Shown: positions 34,643 to 43,088 of the stretch, one piece after another
How the letters are laid out: each line of letters begins with the position of its first letter
How positions within the stretch are numbered: position 1 is the stretch's first letter
Source: Bin5 sp965207495
GTDB lineage: Bacteria; Chloroflexota; Anaerolineae; Caldilineales; Caldilineaceae
Reading direction: 5' to 3'
Length of the DNA stretch: 64,000 nt
NCBI GenBank assembly: GCA_965207495.1
Contig: OZ242287.1
Coordinates: forward strand, 1,612,001-1,676,000
Made by a program: the position numbers and the translations under genes
Notes under the pieces: generated by a model
Seen by the model: the letters and a program-made list of their open reading frames with translations, nothing else
Database searches by the model: none
What the model was told of the DNA's origin: nothing

Positions 34643-36121
34643 ATGACCGAAGGCACATTTGCGTTCCGTCGTGGATTCAGGCGTGTGGCAACCAGAACTG
34701 GCTCCTCACCCGGACTTCGCCAAGGCGCCCTTGCCAAAGCTGCCTCTATCCTTCGTCGTGTACAACATAGAGAGGTCACCAAGTTTGCTTCTGCGACTCG
34801 GCAATTTCTAAACTCGGCCGTCAAGGCTGAGCATCTGTTTTCCCGGGTTACCAAAAACTCGCAATCTGTGTTTTCTCCTGTACCGTCCTTTGGCCTGGTA
34901 AATCAAAACAGAAGAGAAAACAGCTACGTCGAAACGATTCGGCGTGGGCGCTCCTATGGCTCGTCTCATGGTCCAAAGAGGCAACATGGCGACCGGGGCG
35001 CACGCAGCTATGGTACCCGACGCGCCAACCACAGTGGCCGCCGCTATGTCCGTAGTTACGGTATCAGACGCGTTAACAGCTATGGGGAGCGGCACTACTT
35101 CAGCTACGGCGACAGTTATCTGCGTACAAGCGTGTCGGGTCGAGAAAGGCCACGCGTCACCCAACGAGTCTTCCAACACGGCCGGGGCGACAGCAGCAAC
35201 AGGGACAGAATGCGGATCAAGGCGTCTGACAAGGACTTGCTATCAACCGGTGTTGGGACGATGTGGGTGGCAGGTTATTTTCTCAATACATTTACGCGCA
35301 ACCTCTATTTCGGCAATTTGCCAGAGATTCTGATTGAGAAGTATCAGGTGGCTGGGAACGAGTTAAAGAACCTTGCTCAAGCCCAAGCTGTCTGGGAGAG
35401 CATCCCTATCCAAGTACGCGTGGGCGGCCCGGAAGCGCTTTGGAAGTTTCACCAAGGTAAGAACTGGTCTCACATCATCGCCAAATCAAAGGGAGGACCA
35501 TCGACCGCGGACAACGCAATGTGGTGGAGTTCCGAGAAGAACCGCTCCCTTGGGTCGAATCCAATGAGTCTGGCGGACATTGCCGACGCCAGAGCTGTCA
35601 TGCGCTCAAATGCCATACGAGCCTCTATCGCCCAAACTGCAAGCAGCATGGTCCAAGGCGCGTTAGTGGCCGTTGTCGTCAGTGGTGCACTGGCCTGCGT
35701 AGAGTGCGGCCTGAATTATGCGGAAGGCAAGATCACATGGCGCGAGATGGTGCAAGAGGTCGTCAGAACAGGCGTCCAAGCAGGGGGTGGGGCCTTTGTC
35801 ACGACCGGCATAATTGTCGGCATCTCCCTGCTATTTCCATTCTTGATACCTATGTTAATGCCTGTGTTGTTTGTGCTTCAGGTCGCCTCTCTAGCCTTCA
35901 TGGGAGTTAAGGGTTTCAAGTTAGCCAAGGGGTGGTGGGCCGTTCTGGAAAGACAGCAGCCTCAAGTTCATTCCGCCTACGGTGAGACATTTAGAACATT
36001 CCGTCGAGCGGTCAAGACCCTTCCATCGATGTCGAGGCGTAAGATCTATCGCACAGGAAGTTCCCTCAAGAATACGGCGCAAACGCTGTCGGGCTGGAAG
36101 ACAGCGCGAATGTTTCCTTAG
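34643..36121 (+). CDS. Novel membrane protein with SYG repeats and an HNH-like motif
   Basis: I do not recognise this 492-aa protein. Residues 1-195 are very basic and carry five SYG units (Ser104, 122, 138, 146, 154; spacing 18, 16, 8, 8) in an Arg/Tyr/Gly/Ser-rich, probably disordered stretch. Around 267-309 comes a block with WSHIIAKSKGG, NAMWW and KNRSLGS (His277, Asn291, Asn300), resembling HNH-nuclease motifs of toxin-like proteins. Two hydrophobic regions follow at about 337-357 and 383-420, then a basic tail. A weak upstream site and lower GC than its neighbours suggest transfer. It could be a membrane-linked nuclease, effector or defence protein; the nuclease idea is inference from a motif only. 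Confidence 0.65.
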   Translation: MTEGTFAFRRGFRRVATRTGSSPGLRQGALAKAASILRRVQHREVTKFASATRQFLNSAVKAEHLFSRVTKNSQSVFSPVPSFGLVNQNRRENSYVETIRRGRSYGSSHGPKRQHGDRGARSYGTRRANHSGRRYVRSYGIRRVNSYGERHYFSYGDSYLRTSVSGRERPRVTQRVFQHGRGDSSNRDRMRIKASDKDLLSTGVGTMWVAGYFLNTFTRNLYFGNLPEILIEKYQVAGNELKNLAQAQAVWESIPIQVRVGGPEALWKFHQGKNWSHIIAKSKGGPSTADNAMWWSSEKNRSLGSNPMSLADIADARAVMRSNAIRASIAQTASSMVQGALVAVVVSGALACVECGLNYAEGKITWREMVQEVVRTGVQAGGGAFVTTGIIVGISLLFPFLIPMLMPVLFVLQVASLAFMGVKGFKLAKGWWAVLERQQPQVHSAYGETFRTFRRAVKTLPSMSRRKIYRTGSSLKNTAQTLSGWKTARMFP

Positions 36122-36621
36122 AAGGCCAATCAGAGGCCAAAAGCGCTATCGTCTTGTCTGGCCTCCCGCAATCAGATTTCTGACAAAACGAGAATCTGAG
36201 AGCCGCTGATTCGCTCCCGGTCTCCCGACAACGGAATAGCCGCGAACGGAAAATGCAATGCATAGCCGTAAAACGTCGAGGCGCAGAAATGACGCAGTGT
36301 AAGCGCATCTGGCCAATAACGGTCTTTGTACTCATCCTGTTGACAGCGGAAACTGGGAACGCATCGGCTCAGGTCTTTACTAGGGGGAGGTATCGAAGGG
36401 ATCGTCCGGCGCCTGGGAATGAGTGAGGGGTTTGACAGGAGATAACGCTAGTATCAACTAGAGAGGTACGCCATTAGGCCAACGATTCGCAGGCTTCACC
36501 TCAACCGATTGCGCTGTCGAATTTACCTGCCCTGTCGCAAAAGTAGAGTAGAATACACCGGTAACAATCAATGCCACCGGGGCGGCAATCCTTACGCCCT
36601 CAACTCTGAGGAATACCCTAC
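36122..36621. other. 500-bp intergenic region with one small secreted-peptide candidate
   Basis: Apart from the candidate peptide gene at 36289-36426, I see no gene. A TAGAAT box at 36549-36554 could be a -10 element for the aldo/keto reductase but has no clear -35 partner. Confidence 0.4.
36289..36426 (+). CDS. Candidate 45-aa secreted peptide
   Basis: An ATG preceded by GAGG at seven-base spacing opens a 45-codon frame. The product has a textbook signal peptide: basic start (TQCKR), hydrophobic core (IWPITVFVLILL), then ETGNASA with an AxA-type cleavage site before Gln. The mature part would be about 18 residues and very basic (RGRYRRDRP). It lies 167 bp after the SYG/HNH membrane protein gene. 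Short length makes chance plausible, so this is a candidate only. Confidence 0.3.
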   Translation: MTQCKRIWPITVFVLILLTAETGNASAQVFTRGRYRRDRPAPGNE

Positions 36622-37581
36622 ATGCTCTATTCCAAAATCCCCGGCATCGACAAACCCGTCTCCCGGCTCGTGCTAGGAACGATGTGGATAAACACCAAGA
36701 ACCCCGACGACGCCTACCCCGTGCTCGACGCCTTCCACGCGGCCGGCGGCAATTGCCTCGACACCGCCCACGGCTACGGTGGCGGCGATAATGAGCGCGC
36801 CGTCGGCCAGTGGATCAACGAACGCGGCCTGCGCGACGAGATCGTCATTCTCGGCAAAGGCGCGCACCACAGTCAGGACCGCAAACGCGTCACACCCTAC
36901 GACATCCAGTCCGACCTCCACGACAGCCTCGCCCGCTTCAAAGTCGACAGTATCGACCTGTATGTGCTGCACCGCGACGACCCCGACAAACCGGTCGGCC
37001 CTATCGTAGAGACACTCCACGCGGCCAAAGAAGCCGGCCAGATCGATGCCTACGGCGGCTCCAACTGGAGCGCCGAACGCCTGCAGGAGGCCAACGAATA
37101 CGCCGCCGCGCATGGCCTGACCCCCTTCGTCGCAAGCAGCCCACAGTTCAGCCTCGCCGTCCAGATAGAGCCGCCCTGGCGCGACTGCGTCAGCGTCAGC
37201 GGACCTGCCGGAGAGGCTGCCCGCGCCTGGTGCCGCGACAACGGCGTCACGCTTTTTGTCTGGTCCAGCCTGGCCGGCGGCTTCTTCAGCGGCCGCTTCC
37301 GCCGCGACAACCTCGATTCGTTCACCGAGTGGTATGACCAGCTAGCCATCAAAGTCTACTGCGAAGAGGGGAACTTCAAACGCCACGACCGCGTGCAGGA
37401 GTTGGCCGCCGATAAGGGCGTCACTGTTCCGCACATCGCCCTGGCCTACGTCTACAACCAGCCCGACGGAATCCACGCACTGTCAGGGACGCGAAACATT
37501 GATGAGGTGCGCGTTAACGTGGAGGCGTCGGAGATCAAACTGACCGAGGAAGAGATAGCCTACTTGGAGTTGAAGGACTGA
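36622..37581 (+). CDS. Aldo/keto reductase
   Basis: This is an NADPH-dependent TIM-barrel oxidoreductase of the AKR superfamily. The 319-aa sequence keeps NCLDTAHGYGGGDNERAVGQWI, with the catalytic Asp and Tyr, the LGKGAH lysine, and a C-terminal cofactor segment (HALSGTRNIDEVRVNVEA). GAGGAATA lies upstream of the ATG. It stands alone and is followed by a good terminator. The substrate is unknown; a sugar or aldehyde is likely. Confidence 0.92.
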   Translation: MLYSKIPGIDKPVSRLVLGTMWINTKNPDDAYPVLDAFHAAGGNCLDTAHGYGGGDNERAVGQWINERGLRDEIVILGKGAHHSQDRKRVTPYDIQSDLHDSLARFKVDSIDLYVLHRDDPDKPVGPIVETLHAAKEAGQIDAYGGSNWSAERLQEANEYAAAHGLTPFVASSPQFSLAVQIEPPWRDCVSVSGPAGEAARAWCRDNGVTLFVWSSLAGGFFSGRFRRDNLDSFTEWYDQLAIKVYCEEGNFKRHDRVQELAADKGVTVPHIALAYVYNQPDGIHALSGTRNIDEVRVNVEASEIKLTEEEIAYLELKD

Positions 37582-37744
37582 GCGTGCAAAAATTGAGGCT
37601 CTTGTGTTTTCAGTGACTTGAGAATTCTGTGATGCACCGATTGCTGGCTTCCCAGAGCTGAGACACGATACTGACTTTCGCCTGCACTTCAATGAACACA
37701 GGTGAGCGGAGTTCAGAGATCTCTTGTAAGTACCATTGGGCCGG

Positions 37745-37781
37745 CGTCCCTCCTAGTGGGGGACGTTTCTATTTTCTTTTT
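37745..37781 (+). terminator. Rho-independent terminator after the aldo/keto reductase
   Basis: CGTCCC (37745-37750) pairs with GGGACG (37760-37765) and is followed by TTTCTATTTTCTTTTT, a long T-rich tail on the plus strand. Confidence 0.6.
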
Positions 37782-37799
37782 CAGATTCCATCTCGTAGT

Positions 37800-38177
37800 C
37801 TAATTCTCTTTCTCGCTCTTCCATGCCGATAGTTTCCGCAACGCAGGAAGCAAGTCGGGCACGCCCCCCCGGACTAAGTCCCAGACGAAACTGTCGCTGA
37901 TTGTCAGGTAGGAACTCACCAGGTGATCGCAATTGCCAGTGAAAAGTTGCCAGGGAACCTCCGAGTGGGCCTGACGTACCTCGGCTGGTATGAGCCTTGC
38001 AGCCATGCCGATTAGTTGCAGGTTACGCAGTGTGGCGTCATAGGCGAGCCCATCGGCGATGAACGCCTGCCGGTCCATTCCCTTGGTGTACGCAAGGACC
38101 TTCTCGCTGAATTCAATCATGTCCAGGACGTATAAACGCCAAGGACATTCTTTGAGGTCGACCTCTGACATTGACAC
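37800..38177 (-). CDS. Orphan HepT/DUF86-like protein with a degenerate catalytic motif
   Basis: The 125-aa protein has the all-helical layout of HepT-like (DUF86/HEPN) toxins: WRLYVLDMIEFSEKVLAYTKGMDRQAF, AYDATLRNLQLIGMAARLIP and VPWQLFTGNCDHLVSSYLTISDSFVWDLV. In active HepT the last region carries Rx4HxY. Aligning on the Tyr and the following VW puts Cys at the Arg position and Ser at the His position, so the RNase motif looks lost. No MntA nucleotidyltransferase antitoxin gene is adjacent on either side. It may be an inactivated or repurposed toxin. Confidence 0.7.
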   Translation of the reverse strand: MSMSEVDLKECPWRLYVLDMIEFSEKVLAYTKGMDRQAFIADGLAYDATLRNLQLIGMAARLIPAEVRQAHSEVPWQLFTGNCDHLVSSYLTISDSFVWDLVRGGVPDLLPALRKLSAWKSEKEN

Positions 38178-38293
38178 CCTCCTCGCCTACGACAGGCATG
38201 TCCTCTTCTTTGGATTCTAAGTGAATCGCCAGCACAATTTGCCATCCAAGTGATCTGGCAACCCAGGGCCAAGGCCGCACGCGCCTGCGACAA

Positions 38294-38334
38294 TAAACAA
38301 AAAGGCGACCCGGTTTTTTACCCGGATCGCCTTC
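38294..38334 (-). terminator. Rho-independent terminator of ssrA
   Basis: On the minus strand AAGGCGATCCGGGT and ACCGGGTCGCCTT form a long stem around an A-rich loop, followed by TTTTTGTTT, directly downstream of the tmRNA CCA end. Confidence 0.85.
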
Positions 38335-38340
38335 CTATTC

Positions 38341-38751
38341 TGGTGGAGATGGCGGGAATCGAACCCGCGTCCGCAACATTCGCCCTGAAACGTCTACAAG
38401 CTTAGTTGATCTATATTTGTTTTGTCGGCGGTCCTCGGATCAACACGAGGCGCATCGCTGACTAGCCGATTCTCTTAGGCAGCATTATCGGCGTGCCGCT
38501 GCCGCAGCTCACAGTGTATGTCGGTGACCATCCGGCCTGCTGGCCCCACCGGGATGAACCGTGGCCCTTTTGAAAGGGCCGGTGGCTTACCTAGGCTGCC
38601 GCAGCCGCGGAAGCGGCCGGGGTGAAGCCAAAGTTGAAAGCCATGCCTGTGTTTTTGGCATTTGTATGTGTTTGCGCCTTTTTAACGTAGTCGACGCTCT
38701 ACGGCTTGCAGTCTCAGGCCTGACAATGCCCCGTCGAAGCCGTTCATCCCC
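38341..38751 (-). ncRNA. ssrA: tmRNA (ssrA)
   Basis: tmRNA rescues stalled ribosomes and tags their products. The 5' end GGGGATGAACGGCTTCGACG and the 3' end with GGTTCGATTCCCGCCATCT followed by CCACCA form the tRNA-like domain; the seven-pair acceptor stem has one G-U. The CCA is encoded. The tag frame probably opens at GCG (38677-38675) and ends at TAG (38593-38591), giving up to 28 residues: AQTHTNAKNTGM, then AFNFGFTPAAS, then five alanines. A later GCC resume codon would shorten it to 22. The total length of 411 nt is normal for a one-piece tmRNA. A strong terminator follows. Confidence 0.95.
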
Positions 38752-38808
38752 ATCTATCCTGATTATATCGCATTCCACGCCCCGAGTCAAGATTTGAGAA
38801 ATTTTCCC

Positions 38809-39375
38809 CTAGTTGGATTTCAACCCATCTACCGCCGGCAAGGCCTTGATGAAATACACCGAATCATTTTCTAAACTGGGTTGGATTCCAAAGCCCAAAG
38901 ATATCTTGAGGTGGTAGTTAGCATCATTTCCATAGGCGCTTCGTGAGCGAACCTGGCAGCAGTTCAAAGCCTGTGCCCTTCTCATCGCTTCTTGCTGAAG
39001 TGAACGCCCTATTCCCCGGTTGCGCTCCTCTGGCAACACGCCGAATGCGATGATTTTCGCCTCGTAAAGCGTCTGCTCCCGGAAAACGATAGGTGGCCGC
39101 CCCTCGTCCTCCCCTAATCTTTGTACAACAAATCGCAGGAATCCAACCGGTTGGCCGTTCACAAGCGCTGCAAGAATGTGGCTGGCCCGGAAATGTCCCG
39201 CCTGAACCTGAACATAGTTCTCCTGACCGAGTGCCTCGACAACAGGCCAAAGCTGCTGCCACAGCTGTGAATCCTCAGAGACTTCAATGATCACAAGTTC
39301 GCTTTCCCCCTTTACTGCCTCTGGACCCATTCCCCCGTTCCAATCTGGTTGGCTTTCAGCCCTGCGAGTCCTCAC
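38809..39375 (-). CDS. GNAT-family acetyltransferase
   Basis: The 188-aa protein has the GNAT acetyl-CoA-binding segment: IIAFGVLPEERNRGIGRSLQQEAMRRAQAL contains the Q/RxxGxG/A motif (RNRGIG). It starts at GTG with AGGAAG close upstream, overlapping the end of the MFS transporter gene by 20 bp; a later start near MGPEAVKG is possible. The substrate is unknown. The overlap suggests co-transcription with the transporter. Confidence 0.85.
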   Translation of the reverse strand: MRTRRAESQPDWNGGMGPEAVKGESELVIIEVSEDSQLWQQLWPVVEALGQENYVQVQAGHFRASHILAALVNGQPVGFLRFVVQRLGEDEGRPPIVFREQTLYEAKIIAFGVLPEERNRGIGRSLQQEAMRRAQALNCCQVRSRSAYGNDANYHLKISLGFGIQPSLENDSVYFIKALPAVDGLKSN

Positions 39376-40600
39376 CTTCCTGCGATGACCGATCTTTTCT
39401 CGCCAGCCCCAGCAACCACTGTCCCGGTAAAAGCACCGCCGAAGAGACCGTCAGCGCCACCGGAATGCGCGCCGCCGTCCCTATCCAGCCCAGTACCGGC
39501 CCGCCGGCCGCCTGCCCGAGCGAATTCGCCTGCCCCCACACCGAAATCACTGTCGCTCGCTGCGCGCTGCGCGTATTGCGCACGATCCACGCGTTCTCAA
39601 GCGGCTCGATTGTACTGCGGCACAGGCTGATCCCCCACAGCGCCACCACCGCCACCCAGAAACTGCGCGTCCAGGCGAGGAGGAGAAGACTGGCCGGTAA
39701 GAGCCCGTAAAGCAATGTCAGCCAGTTGGTGGAACGCGTCCGGTCCTCGGCCGCCCGCCCCCGCCGCGCCAACTCGTTGGCGGCGATCCCGGTCAACGCC
39801 GCGCCCGCGCCAATGACGCCGAACCAGAACACGGCGTCGTCCAGGCCAAAGAAGGAGGGAAAGTCGAAAACGTTCAGCAGGTGAGGGGTCCAGAGACGGT
39901 CATAGCCCTCGCTATATAGCCCGGTCACTAGACTGAGACCAACAACAATGCGCAGCGCCGGCTGCCCGCGCACCGCCCGCAGCCCTGCGCGCGCGGTACC
40001 CGCCATCTCCTTCCATGTCTCCCTTTCCTGCGGCGGCGTTGGGCGAAAACCCTTCTCAGGCATGATAAAGATCATGCAAGCTGCCAGCGCGATGTACAGC
40101 ACGCCGCCGGCCAGAATCGGCAACTGCAGCCAGCGGCTCGCCAGCCACACGCTGATCCCAATACCCACAAACCCCGCGATCAGTTCGACCTGTGCCGAAC
40201 GCAAATAGACCGGGCCCGCCGCTTCAACACCTATCTCGTCAGCCAGCCAGGCCTGCAACGCACCGCTGAGAAAAGTATAGCCGATTCCCCATAGCACCTG
40301 CGCGCCCAGCACCGCCCAGAACATGGGGATCGACCCCTCCAGCAGAAATCCGCAGCCCACCAACGCCAGCCCGATGATCACTGAGAGCCGCCGCGAATAG
40401 ACGTCGGCAACCGCGCCGGTTGGCACTTCAAACAGGAGGACGGTAACTTCGAGCAGGGTGCCCACCAACACCATTTGAAATGGATTCAGGCCCACCGTCT
40501 CCACCTGATAAATCAGGTTGATCGTAAAGACCAGCGCGTTAAAGAGCGCCCGCCCGCCGCCTATGAACAGATAAATTCGGGTCGGATTTTGCTTCAGCAA
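39356..40600 (-). CDS. MFS transporter
   Basis: The 414-aa protein has about twelve hydrophobic segments and MFS loops such as VPTGAVADVYSRRLSVIIG, the motif A-like loop between helices 2 and 3. It likely exports a drug or small metabolite by proton antiport. The gene overlaps the acetyltransferase gene downstream. There is no further clue to the substrate. Confidence 0.88.
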   Translation of the reverse strand: MLKQNPTRIYLFIGGGRALFNALVFTINLIYQVETVGLNPFQMVLVGTLLEVTVLLFEVPTGAVADVYSRRLSVIIGLALVGCGFLLEGSIPMFWAVLGAQVLWGIGYTFLSGALQAWLADEIGVEAAGPVYLRSAQVELIAGFVGIGISVWLASRWLQLPILAGGVLYIALAACMIFIMPEKGFRPTPPQERETWKEMAGTARAGLRAVRGQPALRIVVGLSLVTGLYSEGYDRLWTPHLLNVFDFPSFFGLDDAVFWFGVIGAGAALTGIAANELARRGRAAEDRTRSTNWLTLLYGLLPASLLLLAWTRSFWVAVVALWGISLCRSTIEPLENAWIVRNTRSAQRATVISVWGQANSLGQAAGGPVLGWIGTAARIPVALTVSSAVLLPGQWLLGLARKDRSSQEGEDSQG

Positions 40601-40760
40601 GAGGTTTCAGGTCTGTGAACACGCGGCGTCCGGCCCGAGCACCAAGGTATGTGCCCGGTTTCCTGGGTTGGCGGACGTCCGCCGGCGAGTGAGGGTGAAT
40701 TGACGGTGTTTGGGCTCAAAAAGAATTCGCGCGCTCGCACCGCTTCGCCAGCTGCCAGGC

Positions 40761-40850
40761 GCCCCTGTGGCACCCAGGACGAATCGCTTACCGCTGCTGC
40801 CTTCCGGCCCTGACGGAGTTCACGGTGCCCTGCCGCACAGGACCCAGCGA
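40761..40850 (-). ncRNA. ffs: SRP RNA, small bacterial type (4.5S)
   Basis: The SRP RNA carries FtsY/Ffh for membrane targeting. The minus strand contains the domain IV hallmark GTCAGGGCCGGAAGGCAGCAGC with the GGAA tetraloop and symmetric and asymmetric loops, then GGTAAGC. Flanks CCTGTG and CACAGG pair to close the long hairpin. The ends are approximate to a few bases. Confidence 0.92.
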
Positions 40851-40875
40851 CTGACGAAGCGATGCAAACACGCGA

Positions 40876-40964
<89 letters not shown>

Positions 40965-41161
40965 GAACTGAAAGGGTCGGCCCGCATGACGACCAGGTGC
41001 CAGCCCTTTCCAAAAAGCCGAATCAGTATAGCTAAACGGCGTTGGACAAGCAAATCTGGGGCCACGAGGATGCGATGCAGGTTGTCGGCCCCACCATCGA
41101 AACTGCGCGCACGCTACAATTCGAACTGTAGAATACTTTCCTCAACGACCGGCATCTGTGC

Positions 41162-42226
41162 CTACTGTTTCTCGGCCAGCCAGCCCGCCGCGTCCTTGGC
41201 GAAGTAGGTCAGTATCATGTCCGCCCCGGCCCGTTTGATGCTGGTCAGGCTCTCCAGGGCACACTTCTCCAGGTCGAGCCAGCCATTGGCCGCGGCCGCG
41301 TGGAGCATCGCATACTCGCCGCTCACCTGGTACGCGGCCGTGGGCAGGTTGAACTCTTCCCGCACCGCAGCCAGAACGTCCAGATAGGGTAGAGCAGGTT
41401 TGACCATAATCATGTCGGCGCCCTCGGCTACGTCGAGCGCAACCTCCTTAAGCGCCTCGCGGCGGTTGGCCGGGTCCATCTGATACTGGCTACGGTCACC
41501 AAACGAGGGAGGGCTCTCCGCTGCCTCGCGGAAAGGCCCGTAGAAGCTGCTGGCGTATTTGGCCGCGTAGCTCAGTATCGGCACATGCGCCAACCTGGCT
41601 TCGTCAAGCGCACTGCGAATCGACGCCACCATGCCGTCCAGCATCGCAGACGGTGCAATGATATCCGCGCCGGCCTCCGCATGCACAACCGACGCCCGTC
41701 CCAACAGCTCCAGCGTCGGGTCGTTGAGCAGATAGCCCTCCGGCAGTGCGGCGTTGTAGCTGTCCACCGATGGTGAATTGACTATCCCGCAGTGGCCGTG
41801 ATCCGTATATTCGCAGAAACACATGTCGGAGATGACAATCAGTTCCGGCGCGGACTCTTTCAGAGCCCGAATCGCCTCTGGCACCACGCCGTGGGGACTG
41901 AAGTTATCGCTACCGCACCAGTCCTTTTCCGCCGGAATGCCGAACAGGAGCACCGCCGGAATGCCCAGCTCCAGAACCGAATCGGCCTCTCTGTGCAATT
42001 CGTCTACCGAGAGCTGGAACTGCCCCGGCATCGAGCTGATCGGGCGGCGCTCGCCCCTGCCGTGGCGCACGAAAAGTGGATAGATGAAGTCAGCCGGCGA
42101 AAGTGTTGTCTCACGCACCATCCGCCGCAGCGCCGGGCTGATCCGCGTCCGCCGCGGGCGCAGTACCGGCTCCGCAGCAGTCGCATGACCGTTGATGGTG
42201 GTCTGCACAGGCTGTAAGGTGTTCAT
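41162..42226 (-). CDS. hemB: Porphobilinogen synthase (delta-aminolevulinate dehydratase)
   Basis: HemB condenses two 5-aminolevulinate molecules to porphobilinogen, the second committed step of heme synthesis. The 354-aa protein has the zinc-type cysteine motif DMCFCEYTDHGHCG and both active-site lysine regions (SYAAKYASSFYGPFREA and MIMVKPALPYLDV). The N-terminus has the family's RRTRISPALRRMVRET. It is the last gene of a heme operon with hemC and hemD, 89 bp after a frameshifted methyltransferase gene. Confidence 0.96.
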   Translation of the reverse strand: MNTLQPVQTTINGHATAAEPVLRPRRTRISPALRRMVRETTLSPADFIYPLFVRHGRGERRPISSMPGQFQLSVDELHREADSVLELGIPAVLLFGIPAEKDWCGSDNFSPHGVVPEAIRALKESAPELIVISDMCFCEYTDHGHCGIVNSPSVDSYNAALPEGYLLNDPTLELLGRASVVHAEAGADIIAPSAMLDGMVASIRSALDEARLAHVPILSYAAKYASSFYGPFREAAESPPSFGDRSQYQMDPANRREALKEVALDVAEGADMIMVKPALPYLDVLAAVREEFNLPTAAYQVSGEYAMLHAAAANGWLDLEKCALESLTSIKRAGADMILTYFAKDAAGWLAEKQ

Positions 42227-42315
42227 AGTATTCCCGCCATGTCAGTCTTGTTCAAGCCAGTTGGAGCTCTTCCGATCACAATCCACCAAGTTCCTGGGGC
42301 AGTCTCGTTTCAACC

Positions 42316-43088
42316 CTATCGCGTCAGTTGACCCCAATACAGGTTCGTCTCGTAAGGGAATGCAAGCACGCCGTCCTCCTGGTGCCTTTCATATAGCGCA
42401 CGCAGCGCCTGAACGAACCACCCGTGTCGCCGGTCTGACGGAAGCGGCGCATAAGAAGATGAGAGCGCTCGCCCTCGTAGCTGGTCCCAGGTATAGGACT
42501 GGATATTGGGAAAGTGGGTGTGCGCCAGCGATGCCCCGTTGCCGACAAAACCGTTCATGGTCTGAGGCCGTGTGTTTTTCTCAGCAACCTTATCGTAATC
42601 CTGGCCCATTTCCCCTAGAATCGACTCGTATTCCTGTGTAACAAGGGATAGCGCAGGCGGCCGCGAATTCCAGACTAGAACAATCGAACCCCAGGCCGCA
42701 GTATCCGTCTGAACTCCTCCCGCGTACGCACCGGCTCAAACCAGTGGAATGCCTGACCCGCGCTCACAAGATCGACCGACGCTCCGGGCAGGCCGGTGCT
42801 CTCCGCGGTTCCTTCGACGCTACGAAAATCTCCCCGGCCGCACAGATACGTGTCCCCCGCCTCGCGCATGGCCCCGTTTGGCTCCACTCCAGTCACTTCG
42901 CAGCCAAGTTCCACGAACCGTTCAGCCAGGAATCCTGTTCCGGAGCCGATATCTGCCACCCGCCAGCTGCTTTCAAGACCAATTTCCCTCTGCAAGAATG
43001 GAATGATTTCGCGGGGGTAACGCGGTCGGTATCTGAGATAGTTCTCGACGCGACCACTGAAGCGAGCGCTGGAATCCGGCGTCGTCAT
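42316..43088 (-). pseudogene. Class I SAM methyltransferase, split by a one-base frameshift
   Basis: The first part (43088 to about 42690) has the SAM motif VADIGSGTGFLAERF, then SAGQAFHWFEP, and runs to RRILRPGVRLF-stop. From 42692 on, the next frame gives GSIVLVWNSRPPALSLVTQEYESILG, then LRGRALSSSYAPLP and the normal C-terminus down to 42316. A missing G in the GGGG run at 42692-42689 would join both halves as RPGGSIVLVWN, a perfect family sequence of about 257 residues. The lesion is either a recent mutation, slippage expression or an assembly error in a homopolymer. The start overlaps the hemD stop by ATGA, so it was translated with heme genes. Confidence 0.85.

Noticed and set aside
38561..38797. 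Open frames in the tmRNA region
   Set aside because: They overlap the structured tmRNA on both strands and have no ribosome-binding site.
42657..42670. GAATTCGCGGCCGC on the minus strand, like an EcoRI/NotI cloning adaptor
   Set aside because: It encodes WNSRPPA in the right place of the methyltransferase, so it is native sequence, although it lies about 20 bp from the frameshift.
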